Made by a program: the position numbers and the translations under genes. DNA of 64,000 bases from DASXKD01 sp963762735 (GTDB lineage: Bacteria; Actinomycetota; Actinomycetes; Streptosporangiales; Streptosporangiaceae). Shown in pieces: positions 37,358-47,127 of this stretch. Positions within the stretch are counted from its first letter, which is position 1; every line of letters begins with the position of its first letter. Location of the stretch: NCBI GenBank assembly GCA_963762735.1, contig CAVXMG010000051.1, positions 25,605 to 89,604 on the forward strand, in the 5' to 3' direction. Under the pieces are notes generated by a model. The model was not told the origin of the DNA. It saw nothing but the letters and a program-made list of their open reading frames with translations, and searched no databases.

Positions 37358-38965
37358 ATGCGACGCGTAGCCACCGTGCTGATGGCCGGAGGATGCATTC
37401 TCGCGGGAGCCTTGGCCTGGGGGGCCGCGGCACCGGCTGGCGGAGCCGTGGTGATGCCTGCGCGGGGGGCCGTGGTGCCGGCCCGGGAGGCCGCAGCGCT
37501 GGCGGCCGGTGCCGGGACCAGGCGGGTCGCCTTCGCGGGGTACACGATCGACGTCCCTGCGGGCTGGCCGGTCTACCGGCTGGCCCGCGACCCGTACCGG
37601 TGTGTCCGGTACGACCAGAACGCGGTCTACCTGGGCCAGCCCGGCGCCAACCAGCAGTGCCCGGCGCATCTGGCCGGCCGGGTCGCCACGCTGAGCCTGG
37701 CAAAGGCCCACCTCACGGTGTCCGAGCGGCGCCAGTTGCCGCCTGGGGGCGTGGTCGCCTGGGACTCGGCCGACCATGAGATGGGCGCGCTGCTGCCCCG
37801 CCCTGCGCTGAGCATCACCGCCACCTACGGCGCCGCGAAAGGCCAGATCAAGGGAATCCTGGCCACGCTGCGCCGGGCCGCCACCGGGCAGCTGGCCGGC
37901 ACGGTGCTGGTCCGGGGGGGCGACCCCCCTGGAACCCCCCGGTGGCCTACGGCCCGGTTCCTCCGTCACCGGGCCGGGGCCGTGCTGGCCCGGGGGGGCG
38001 ACCCCCCTGGAACCCCTCGGTGGCCTACGGCCCGGTTCCTCCGTCACCGGGCCGGGGCCATGCTGGCCCGGGGGGCACTGCCGCGAGGACCGCTGGCCGG
38101 GCTGTCAGGGGCCGGGCGCCAGGCCGCGCCGAGGGCCGGCCTGGCGGCGGCGGGAGCGGGCCTGCTGCCCGGCCAGCCAGTTCGGGGTCATCACCACAAG
38201 CGGCACCACAAGCGGCACCACAAGTGCCACTACCGGTGCTGCCATCACCGGCTCTGTCATCCCAGATGGCTCAGGATGCCGGTCAAGGGCATGGACACGT
38301 GTACCGCGCCGTCGCTGCGGGCCATGCGGGCCTGGCACCACGCGTTCAAGGCCGCGGCCATCTACCTCGGCGGCCCGGAGGCGGCGTGCGGATGGGGCAA
38401 CCTGTCGGCCGCGTGGATCCGGGCCAGCGTGCGGATGGGCTGGGCGATGATCCCGGCCTACGTCGGCCCGCAGGCGCCGTGCACCAGGTTCCGGGCGCGG
38501 ATCCGGGTCGGCCGGGCGGAGTCGCAGGGCCGGGCCTCGGCCCGGAACGCGATCCGCCTGGCTCAGCTCCTCGGCATGCACCGCGGGGCCGTGCTGTACG
38601 ACGACATGGAGGCCTACCGACCGCACCACGGCCGGTGCAGCCGCCCGGTGGTGGCCTTCCTCGACGGCTGGACCAGGGAACTGCACGCGCGCGGGTACCG
38701 CTCCGGGGTGTACTCAAGCGCCGCGGCGGCCGCCAGGGACCTGGGCCGTTACCGGCACGTCTACGGCCACCCGGTCGCCCGGCCCAACTCGCTGTGGTTC
38801 GCCCTCTGGGACGGGCGGCGGAATCTGCGCGGCACGCCCTATGTGCGCCGCACGTGGTGGCACGCGCACCGGATCAAGCAGTACAAGGGGGCGCGCCATC
38901 GCCGGATCGGCGGCATCAGGCTCAGCTTCGACTCCGACCTGGTGGACGGCGCCGTTTACCGCTAG
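37358..38965 (+). CDS. Secreted DUF1906 (glycoside-hydrolase-like) protein with repeat insert and His-rich linker
   Basis: A 535-residue exported protein. A signal sequence (MRRVATVLMAGGCILAGALA) is followed by an N-terminal domain with FAGYTIDVPAGWPVYRLARD. Next comes a low-complexity linker made of two 26-residue copies (GGDPPGTPRWPTARFLRHRA) and a His-rich stretch (GHHHKRHHKRHHKCHYRCCH). The C-terminal DUF1906 domain begins GMDTCTAPSLRAMRAWHHAF and continues with AVLYDDMEAYRP and SGVYSS, as in Rv2525c-like cell-wall-associated proteins. Enzymatic activity is unproven for the family. GGGGGA is five bases before the ATG. The repeat copies match an intergenic element near leuA and were probably inserted. 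Confidence 0.82.
   Translation: MRRVATVLMAGGCILAGALAWGAAAPAGGAVVMPARGAVVPAREAAALAAGAGTRRVAFAGYTIDVPAGWPVYRLARDPYRCVRYDQNAVYLGQPGANQQCPAHLAGRVATLSLAKAHLTVSERRQLPPGGVVAWDSADHEMGALLPRPALSITATYGAAKGQIKGILATLRRAATGQLAGTVLVRGGDPPGTPRWPTARFLRHRAGAVLARGGDPPGTPRWPTARFLRHRAGAMLARGALPRGPLAGLSGAGRQAAPRAGLAAAGAGLLPGQPVRGHHHKRHHKRHHKCHYRCCHHRLCHPRWLRMPVKGMDTCTAPSLRAMRAWHHAFKAAAIYLGGPEAACGWGNLSAAWIRASVRMGWAMIPAYVGPQAPCTRFRARIRVGRAESQGRASARNAIRLAQLLGMHRGAVLYDDMEAYRPHHGRCSRPVVAFLDGWTRELHARGYRSGVYSSAAAAARDLGRYRHVYGHPVARPNSLWFALWDGRRNLRGTPYVRRTWWHAHRIKQYKGARHRRIGGIRLSFDSDLVDGAVYR
37904..38079 (+). repeat. 78-bp element, two tandem copies plus a partial third, inside the DUF1906 gene
   Basis: Copies start at 37904, 37982 and (partial) 38060, each opening with a variant of GTGCTGGCCCGGGGGGGCGA. 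The copies differ at only a few positions. 78 is divisible by three, so the reading frame is kept. Each unit contains two hairpins (CCGGGGGG/CCCCCCTGG and GGCCCGGT/ACCGGGCC). It is homologous, in reverse orientation, to the intergenic element at 33.2 kb. Confidence 0.9.
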
Positions 38966-40289
38966 CGCTGTTGTTCCGCGAGGGCACCCACCGGCGCGGG
39001 CCCAGGCTGGGCAGCAGTGGTGGGCGGTGTGACCTGATTGGCGCTGGCGGGCAGGCGACGGCCCAGGCGGAGGGCGGCAACGGCCGCAACGCCGCAGGCC
39101 AGGACCATCACGGCGAACAGCCCGGTGCCCCAGCCGGCACCGAGTGCCGCACCGCCGCTGGCCGGGCCGAGGAGGAAGCCAGTGGTGAAGGCAAGGACGC
39201 CCAGCCCGTTGTAACGGCCGACCGCCTGGGGCGGGGCGAGGTCATTGATGATCGCTGGCAGCGTCGGTGAGAGCAGGCATTCACCCAGGGCGAAGATGGC
39301 CATGGCGGTAGCGAAGGCGATCACGGCTGCCACACCGCCGCCGAGGTGGCCGCCGACGATCACCACGGCCCAGGTAGCCGCCCAGGCCGTGGCGGCCAGT
39401 GCCGCGCCGGTGGTGCGCCGGTGGCCCGAGAGCCACCGCAGGACGAACAGTTGCGCGCATGCCACGGTCAGCATGTTGGCCGCGAAGGCCAGGCTGAGGC
39501 CATGCGTGCCGATGCCGCCTGGCCGGGTCGCATACCCGGTCAGGCTGGACTGGAACTGGCCGAAGCTGACCGTCACGATGAGCGCGGTAAGCGCCCACAC
39601 CCGCAGGAACATCCTGTCCCGCAGCACCTCACGGAACCCGGTCCGCTCCAAGCCGGGCGCCCCGGCCGGGCTGGATGTGCTGCCCGGCTGTGCTGGCATG
39701 CGCAGCCAGGCGCCAGCACGGGCACGAACGCCAGAAACGAGACGGCGTCGGCGAGGTAGACGGCGGTGAAGGTGGCCGGGTGGGCAACGCTGACCACGGC
39801 TGCCGCGCCCAGGGCGCCGAGGCCGAGCCCGGCGTTCAGGCAGGCGTGCCGGACCGAGAACACCGCGGAACGGGCGGCGGGTCCGGCCAGGGTGGCTAGC
39901 AGGGCATCCTGGGCGGGCCAGATCACGGCCACCCCGAAGCCGAGCAAGCCAGCCGCCCCGAACAAGGCGACGGCGGTGCGCGCCAGCGCTAGCACGATCG
40001 ATCCGGTGGCGGCTATGACCAGGCCGGCCATCAGCGCCCGCCGTGGCGTCCACCGGTCGGCCAGTGCGCCACCGACCGGGTTGCCCGCTAGTGACGCCAG
40101 GGCGATGGTGGCGACCACCAGGCCGGCCGTGCCGTCGCTCAGATGCCGGACCTGGTGCACATAGACGAACAGGAACGGCAGCGTCAAGCCGCTGCCGACG
40201 GCGGACATGAAGTCACCCCCTAGCACCACCCACGCCGGGCGCGGCAGCGCAGGGATCAGCTTCCGGCGGCGGATGTCCAGGCTTGTCAT
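38962..40289 (-). pseudogene. MFS transporter, with a mid-gene frameshift
   Basis: A major facilitator with 12 predicted helices split over two frames. The N-terminal half (VVLGGDFMSAVGSGLTLPFL and, in loop 2-3, GGALADRWTPRRALMAGL) runs to FLAFVPVLA. The C-terminal half continues as LRMPAQPGSTSSPAGAPGLE, then FREVLRDRMFLRVWALTALI, to the end. A one-base change at about 39706-39716, between helices 6 and 7, joins them. The total length of about 440 residues is normal. The substrate is unknown. The ATG overlaps the stop of the TPR gene (ATGA), so both are expressed together. Probably a functional gene with a sequence error. Confidence 0.85.
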
Positions 40290-41401
40290 GACGGCGTCCG
40301 GTAGCGGTCCTGTGCCTGTCGTGCCGCCACCGCATGAGGATGATCGTGCGGAAGCCGGGCGGTCAGGATAGCCGCGGCGCGGGCCGTCAGCGCGGCGGCC
40401 TCAGCCTGCCTGCCCTGATCCGCGACCGCCGCCGCCAGGTTCAGCAGCGTCAGGCCGACCTCGGCATCCTCCGCCCCCAGGACGGTCTCCAGGATCCGGA
40501 GTGACCGGCGGCCCAGTGCCTCGGCTTCCCGGAGGTGCCCCTGGTCGCTGGCCAGCACCGCGAGGTTGGCGCACGTCATCGCGACCTCGAAATGATCGGG
40601 CCCGTAGTGGTTCTCGAATGTCCCCAGGGCCCGCCGGTAGGCCTGCGCCGCATCACCGAGGCGCCCGGCAAGGTGGTAGAGGGCCCCCAGTGCGTTCAGG
40701 TCGGCGGCGACAGCGGGATGTCCGGCGCCGAGTGTCCCGGCCCGAAGTTCGGCGCCTCGCTCCGCGAGCGGGATCCCGGCAGCGAAGTCGCCCCGGGAAT
40801 GAGCCAGGCCGCCCATGTTGTGCAGCAGCCCAGCCAGTGTCAGCGGATCCGGGTCGCCCCGGCCGGTGGCGGCGGCCATGGCTCGCCGGTAGGCAGCGTC
40901 GGCCGCATCGAAGTCCGCGGCGTACTTGTGCACGACCCCCAGCGCGTTCGCCGCCGACACCACCGCCGGCGACGCCTCGCCGAACGCCGCGGACGCTCGG
41001 TCCAGTACCACGCCCAGCCGCGCGGCGGCAGCACCGAAGTCTCCGGCCAGCCGCTCCAGGCCGGCCGACCGCTCCTGCGCCTGGCACCACAGCAGCAGGC
41101 AGTCGTCATCGCCGCCCTCCGCCACCACTGGGTCGAGAAGGGCGGCCGCCGCCGCGATCGTGGCAGCGGCGTCGCCGAAGCGGTCCAACGACTCCTCGAT
41201 CTCCGCGCGCGCGACAAGCACCGCGGCCGCGTCGGGCCCACTGCTGAGCCCCGCCGCCTCCAGCACCGCCAGTGCGTCGCCGGTGACGGCCAGCGCCGCA
41301 TGGGGATCGCCCTCGTCCAGCGCGGCCAGCGCCCGGTCGCGTAGGTCCAGCGCCTGCCCGGCCGCGTCATCGATGGCCGCGGCCGCAGCTTCGCCGCTCA
41401 T
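40286..41401 (-). CDS. Tetratricopeptide repeat protein
   Basis: A 371-residue cytoplasmic TPR protein of the kinesin-light-chain-like (TPR_12) type. Repeats are visible at VVSAANALGVVHKYAADFDA, LLHNMGGLAHSRGDFAAGIP, DLNALGALYHLAGRLGDAAQ, CANLAVLASDQGHLREAEAL and LNLAAAVADQGRQAEAAALT. There is no NB-ARC, protease or DNA-binding domain. Translationally coupled to the MFS gene by ATGA. It may scaffold or regulate the transporter, but no role is established. Confidence 0.88.
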   Translation of the reverse strand: MSGEAAAAAIDDAAGQALDLRDRALAALDEGDPHAALAVTGDALAVLEAAGLSSGPDAAAVLVARAEIEESLDRFGDAAATIAAAAALLDPVVAEGGDDDCLLLWCQAQERSAGLERLAGDFGAAAARLGVVLDRASAAFGEASPAVVSAANALGVVHKYAADFDAADAAYRRAMAAATGRGDPDPLTLAGLLHNMGGLAHSRGDFAAGIPLAERGAELRAGTLGAGHPAVAADLNALGALYHLAGRLGDAAQAYRRALGTFENHYGPDHFEVAMTCANLAVLASDQGHLREAEALGRRSLRILETVLGAEDAEVGLTLLNLAAAVADQGRQAEAAALTARAAAILTARLPHDHPHAVAARQAQDRYRTPS

Positions 41402-41525
41402 GATCGCCGAGCCGGCAGCGGCCCCCGCCTGACCGGCGCCTGCACCGCCGTGGGAGGAACCCTTTCGGGCAAAGAGGCCGCCACCGCGCTCAGCCGATCA
41501 GGCGCGACCCGCGGCCGCCGTGGCG

Positions 41526-41698
41526 CGCGAGTGGTTGCTGGTCAGGGCTCGGGTGACGGCCCGGGAGTGGTTGCTGGTCAGGGCTCGGGTGACGGCCCGG
41601 GAGTGGTTGCTGGTCAGGGCTCGGGTGACGGCCCGGGAGTGGTTGCTGGTCAGGGCTCGGGTGACGGCCCGGGAGTGGTTGCTGGTCAGGGCTCGGGC
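41526..41698. repeat. 36-bp minisatellite, about five copies, in a 545-bp gene-poor stretch
   Basis: Units start at 41526, 41562, 41598, 41634 and 41670, each reading (CG[CG]GAGTGGTTGCTGGTCA)-GGGCTCGGGTGACGGCC, nearly identical, the last truncated. No spacers, so not CRISPR. All six frames stay open through the array because 36 is a multiple of three. The rest of the 41402-41946 gap contains no credible gene; a TATAGT hexamer at 41843 could be a -10 element. The array lies between the TPR gene start and the acylase 3' end. Confidence 0.88.
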
Positions 41699-41972
41699 CC
41701 GATGCTTCGATCGCACGATCATGGCTCCCTCGTATTTGGCGGGCCGCGCACGGGCCCGCTTTCCAGTGGCAGTCAACGCACCCGCCGGGCCGGGGGTTCA
41801 CGGTTAGGAGAAACCCCTGGTCAGCGCTACGCAAACGTTCGCTATAGTGGTGCGCTTCTGGCGAAGCATCGCAGCCCGGCCAGGTACCGCACATCGGCGA
41901 TATGACGTATCTGGCACTGCGGGAATTGACTAGCTGACCCCGGCTGTCAGCGGCGCGGCTGTGGCTTCGCGG

Positions 41973-44432
41973 TCACCGGGAGCTTCTTAGTCCGGTGACC
42001 GTGACGGTCTGGAGGTTCGGGTCGGCGGCGATCTGCGCGGGGCAGAACCGGTCCGGCAGGAACTCCTTCTTGCTGAACAGCTTCGTCTGGTCGGCGAAGT
42101 GCGGGGACGTCGGGTTGGACGACTCGGAGTAGGTGAGGATCGTGTCCCCGACCGGGCAGCTGCCGTGCCTGGGCCAGGTCACGACCTGGATGAACGACGA
42201 GCCGGTGTCCGGCGAGGTGAGCCGAGTCACCGGGCTCGGTGTTCTCGTAGATCGCGTTGTAGATCCCGTCCGGGTCGCCGGGGCCGCCCGGGATCGTGAT
42301 GTGGCTGCCGTGGTAGCTGACGAACTGCACCGCGCCGAGCGTGGTGTCGACCGGAACGTGCGCCTTGCGCAGCGCCGCGATGGCGTCGCCCAGCGCGTCG
42401 CGCACGGTCGCGTTGGCCGTGTCCAGCCCGTACGGCGTGGTGACCGGGTGGGCCAGTTCGAACCGGTGCGAGAACGGTGACGGCGCGGCGCCCGCTGGCG
42501 AAGTTCCAGAACTCGCCGAACAGGACCGCGCCGCGCTGGCAGGCGTCCCAGCGCATGTTCCAGTGCGCCAGGGTGGTGCAGGCGTTGCCGAGTCGGCACC
42601 TGTGCCGCCGGTGGAGGTCGGCGCGGTGCCGCCCGCCGCCTGGAACTTGACTGACACAGCTTCACCAGGGCCGGAAGCGTGAGCTGCGCGGCGTAGTCGA
42701 TGTCGCACAGGTCGAGGCGCTTCATCGCGGCCAGGGTGAACCCGGGGGGACCCTGCCCGTCGGTGCCGTCGATCCGCGCCTGCACCTCGAGCAGGCCGAT
42801 CCTGGTCCGCAGCGTCCGCGCGCTGTTCTCGGTGCCGATGATCCGGGCGAACCCGGTCAGCGGCTGGTGCGGGTTGGCCAGCCAGTAGCTGTCGTTGGAG
42901 TTCGTGACGTAGTCGTTGCGCAGCAGGTAGGGCTCGTGGTTCGGCCCGAAGATGCCAGGCGCCGCGGCGCTGGGGTCGTTGCCCCAGTTACAGGCGGTCC
43001 TGGAGCCGTCCAGGATCGGCAGCCCCAGCTCGGCGAACGTGAACTGGCCAAGCGGCGTGTCGCAGGCGTTCGCCTTGGCGTCGGTCACGTTCGGGATGGC
43101 GCCGATGTCGGCGTAGAGGGCCACGCCTTGCCGGTCGCTCACGATCGTGTTCACCCAGGGGATGCCCTGGTACTTCTGCAGGATCGAGAGCACCTGCTGG
43201 GTGGTGGCCGCCCGGTCGATGCCGAACCAGGTGTTGACGGCCCGGGCGAGGTTGCCCGCGTTGACGTCGGCGAACGCGAACCCCTGGCTCGTGCCCCAGG
43301 GCAGCGAGATGCCCGCGAGGTTGTTGAACATCGGGCCGTAGCGGGTCCACCAGAACGTGTGGTGCACCGGGGCCAGGCTGCCGTCCGGCTGCTTGGCCAT
43401 GATCGTGACCCGCCGCGGCGTCATCGCCACGGCCTTGCCGTTCTGCAGGTACTCGGTCGGGTGGCCGGGCACCAGGGTGAGCTGGAACGGGGTGAACCGG
43501 AACGCGGTGGACACGGTGTGGCTCCACGCCACCGACGCGTTGTGCCCGATGAGGATCAGCGGCACGCCGTAGAGCGACGCCCCGGTGACGTTGATCTTGC
43601 CGGGGATGGTGAGCTGCGACTGGTAGAAGCGCTCCGTGCCGATCCACGGGAAGTGCGGGTTACCGAGCAGCAGGCCGCGGTGGTCCCTGGTGCCCGCCGC
43701 GCCGATCGCGACCGCGTTGCTGCCCATGCTGCGCCGCTGGGCCCGCAGCGCCGCGGCGAGTGCACGCCCGGTCTTGGCCGTGGCGGCTGCACTGGGCTGC
43801 GCGGTGACGGTTCCCGCCTTCGGCGGGGCGGCCTCGCTGATGCCGTCGATCACGGCGCCGCTGCTTGACAGCAGCATGAGCTGGTAGAAGCGCATGTAAC
43901 TGTCCATCAGGTTGATCGGCTTCACCCAGGCCTGGCCGCGGCAGGTCGGGTCGGGCACGCCGGCCGCGCCGCCGACGTGCGCGAGGTAGGCGTTGTACCC
44001 CTTGACGTAGCCGGCCTCCACCAGCTGCTCCGTGGGTGAGAGCGCCTGCGCCAGCTTCTGCACCACGCCGGAGTTGATGATCTGCTGGTAGAACAGGTCG
44101 GAGTCCAGGTTGCTGAAAACGCGCCCGTTCCCCCGCGCGATGTCCACGCCGTTCGGCCCGAAGTACCGGGACCGCTGGGCCTCGACCGTCACGTAGTCGT
44201 TCGCCATCGTGCACAGGTTGTCCTGGGCGAAGGCGTACCCGTAGCCGAACCCGAGACCGGGCCAGCTGTGGGCGAGTATGTGCGGGACACCGCCCGTGGT
44301 GTACCGGATCTGCGCGGACAACTGAGCCTGGGCCCGCGCCGGCCCGGCTGCTCGGCTGGCCAGAGCGGGGGGAGCGGCGATCGCCACCAGGGCAGCGACC
44401 CCTGCCAGGACCGTTGCGGCACGCAGCCTCAT
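41973..44432 (-). pseudogene. Penicillin acylase family (aculeacin / AHL acylase-like), several frameshifts at the 3' end
   Basis: A secreted Ntn-hydrolase amidase. A signal peptide (RLRAATVLAGVAALVAIAAP) leads to the alpha subunit (TTGGVPHILAHSWPGLGFGY, GYAFAQDNLCTMANDYVTVE). The beta subunit would begin at the Ser of SMGSNAVAIG, followed by LLGNPHFPWIG, the hallmark of aculeacin and acyl-homoserine-lactone acylases (PvdQ/QuiP/AhlM group). About 600 residues are intact. Family sequence then moves between three frames at about 42652, 42600, 42490 and 42225 before rejoining the first frame at KKEFLPDRFCPAQIAADPNL. Four shifts in 430 bases suggest real decay or a badly resolved region. GAGGAGG precedes the ATG. 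Confidence 0.82.
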
Positions 44433-44669
44433 GGCGGCCTCCTCGTCGTGATTTGCGGGCATTACCGGGCACACCGGCTGTTTGTGTAAATTACGCCAAA
44501 GGCCCGCCGCATCTGGGCACCGGCCCCATGAGTCGCGGCTGTGTCGCGGCGCCGGCGGCGAATAACAGTGCGCCATCCAGCCCCGCCTCCCCGATAAGCT
44601 GACGGGCACCCACCCGTTCAACCGGGACCCTTCATGCCCGCCGACGGCCAGCCGGATGGAGTTATCGCC

Positions 44670-46058
<1,389 letters not shown>

Positions 46059-46077
46059 CGCGTTCGTAGGGGGCCCT

Positions 46078-46103
46078 GGCCCCGTTCTTATTCCGGCGGG
46101 GCC
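46078..46103 (+). terminator. Hairpin downstream of glyS
   Basis: GGCCCCG and CGGGGCC pair around a 12-base loop, 20 bases after the glyS stop. A short stem without a T-tract, plausible for a GC-rich terminator. Confidence 0.5.
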
Positions 46104-46210
46104 GGTCGGGGACGTCGCGGGCAGCGGGCGGCCGGCTCGAAACGCCTGCCGCCCGTACCCGCACCGTCCCCTTCAGCCGTTCGGGACGCCCGGGGCAGCG
46201 CTTTGGTGAT

Positions 46211-47020
46211 TCAGCGCTCGATCGGGGTGCTGTCCGTCGAGGCGGAACGTGGGTAGCGGCGGAAGATTTCGGCGGCGGCCTGGTGGAAGCCGTCCGGGAG
46301 GCCGGCCGCTGCCATGGTGGCGGCGATCTCCTCCATCTCGGCGACCCAGCGCCAGCCCTTGGCCGTGGCTGCCCTCGCCGAGCCCTGCGACCGTTCTTCG
46401 AGCCTAGGCTGGGACAGCGCCCATTCGGCTAGCAGTGTGTCCTCGACACCCTCCTCGCGGGCTAGCTCTCTTATCGCGAGGATGAGGGCGGCGGTGCCCT
46501 TGGTCCAGGCGCCGTAGGCCATCTTCACCGCTGACGCGGCCGTCAGGGCCGGGCCTGCGATGCGCGCGTCCAGGTCGGTGCCCTCGAACAGGGCCAGTAC
46601 CGTCTCGGCGTCGGGGCCGGACAGGTACAGCCTCGTGCTGCCCGGTGCGGTGGGGGGCAGGCCGATGATGCCGCCGTCCACGTAGCGGCCGCCGGTGTCG
46701 GTGATCATCTGCGCGACCTCGCGCGCCGTCCCCGGTGAGATCGCGTTGGCGTCCACGTACAGCCCGCGGAACCCGTGCACCGCCCAAGCCGTGTCCGCCG
46801 CCGCGTGCGGCGGGCACACCGACAGGATCATCTCAGCATCCGTTGCAACCCTGGCGATCGTCCCCGCGTCGTTCAGCCCCGCCGCCTTCGCCCGGTCGGC
46901 CGTAGCCGCGCTGCGCCCTTCGGACGCCCACAGCACCGTGTGCCCTTGGTCGGTGAGGCACTTGCCGACAGCGGCCCCCATATCGCCTGGATGCAGGAGC
47001 CCGATCACGTGCGTACTCAC
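46211..47020 (-). CDS. NAD(P)-dependent oxidoreductase, 6-phosphogluconate / 3-hydroxyisobutyrate dehydrogenase-like
   Basis: A 269-residue beta-hydroxyacid dehydrogenase-type protein. The Rossmann start is HVIGLLHPGDMGAAVGKCLT, with GLHPGDMG in place of the usual GxGxMG. DANAISPGTAREVAQMI is followed by GGRYVDGGIIGLPPTAPGST, and ASAVKMAYGAWTKGTAALIL contains the conserved catalytic lysine region. The C-terminal part is of the DUF1932 type. The substrate is unknown. The sequence CACGTGATCAAGTG overlaps the start region and might be an operator. Confidence 0.82.
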   Translation of the reverse strand: MSTHVIGLLHPGDMGAAVGKCLTDQGHTVLWASEGRSAATADRAKAAGLNDAGTIARVATDAEMILSVCPPHAAADTAWAVHGFRGLYVDANAISPGTAREVAQMITDTGGRYVDGGIIGLPPTAPGSTRLYLSGPDAETVLALFEGTDLDARIAGPALTAASAVKMAYGAWTKGTAALILAIRELAREEGVEDTLLAEWALSQPRLEERSQGSARAATAKGWRWVAEMEEIAATMAAAGLPDGFHQAAAEIFRRYPRSASTDSTPIER

Positions 47021-47056
47021 GTGATCAAGTGTGGCGCAACGCGGTCCCCGTCACTC

Positions 47057-47103
47057 GGCGGGTATCGGATGGCAGGCGCCCCGCCAGCCATCCGATACCC
47101 GCC
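47057..47103 (-). terminator. Strong 17-bp stem terminator of the sigma operon
   Basis: GGCGGGTATCGGATGGC and GCCATCCGATACCCGCC are perfectly complementary over 17 bases with a 13-base loop. It lies 24 bases after the propeller gene stop and before the oxidoreductase start, so it insulates the two minus-strand units. Confidence 0.8.
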
Positions 47104-47127
47104 CGGACGGTCGCTCAGCCCCGGCTG

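Noticed and set aside
41526..41698. Tandem array considered as CRISPR
   Set aside because: Repeats abut directly with no unique spacers and there are no cas genes; it is a minisatellite.
41520..41807. 95-codon ORF of REWLLVRARVTA repeats
   Set aside because: All frames are open through the array because the period is a multiple of three. There is no ribosome binding site and nothing favours this frame, so it was not listed as a gene.
37358..44432. Biosynthetic gene cluster or genomic island in the accessory stretch
   Set aside because: No synthases, integrase, tRNA junction or compositional break is visible; the genes share only location.
44433..44669. T-box or other riboswitch upstream of glyS
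   Set aside because: No T-box sequence, specifier stem or terminator could be recognised in the leader.
47018..47035. CACGTGATCAAGTG near the oxidoreductase start as a third member of the TGATCA palindrome family
   Set aside because: Short, imperfect (12 of 14), lacks a loop and is not between convergent genes; at most a possible operator.
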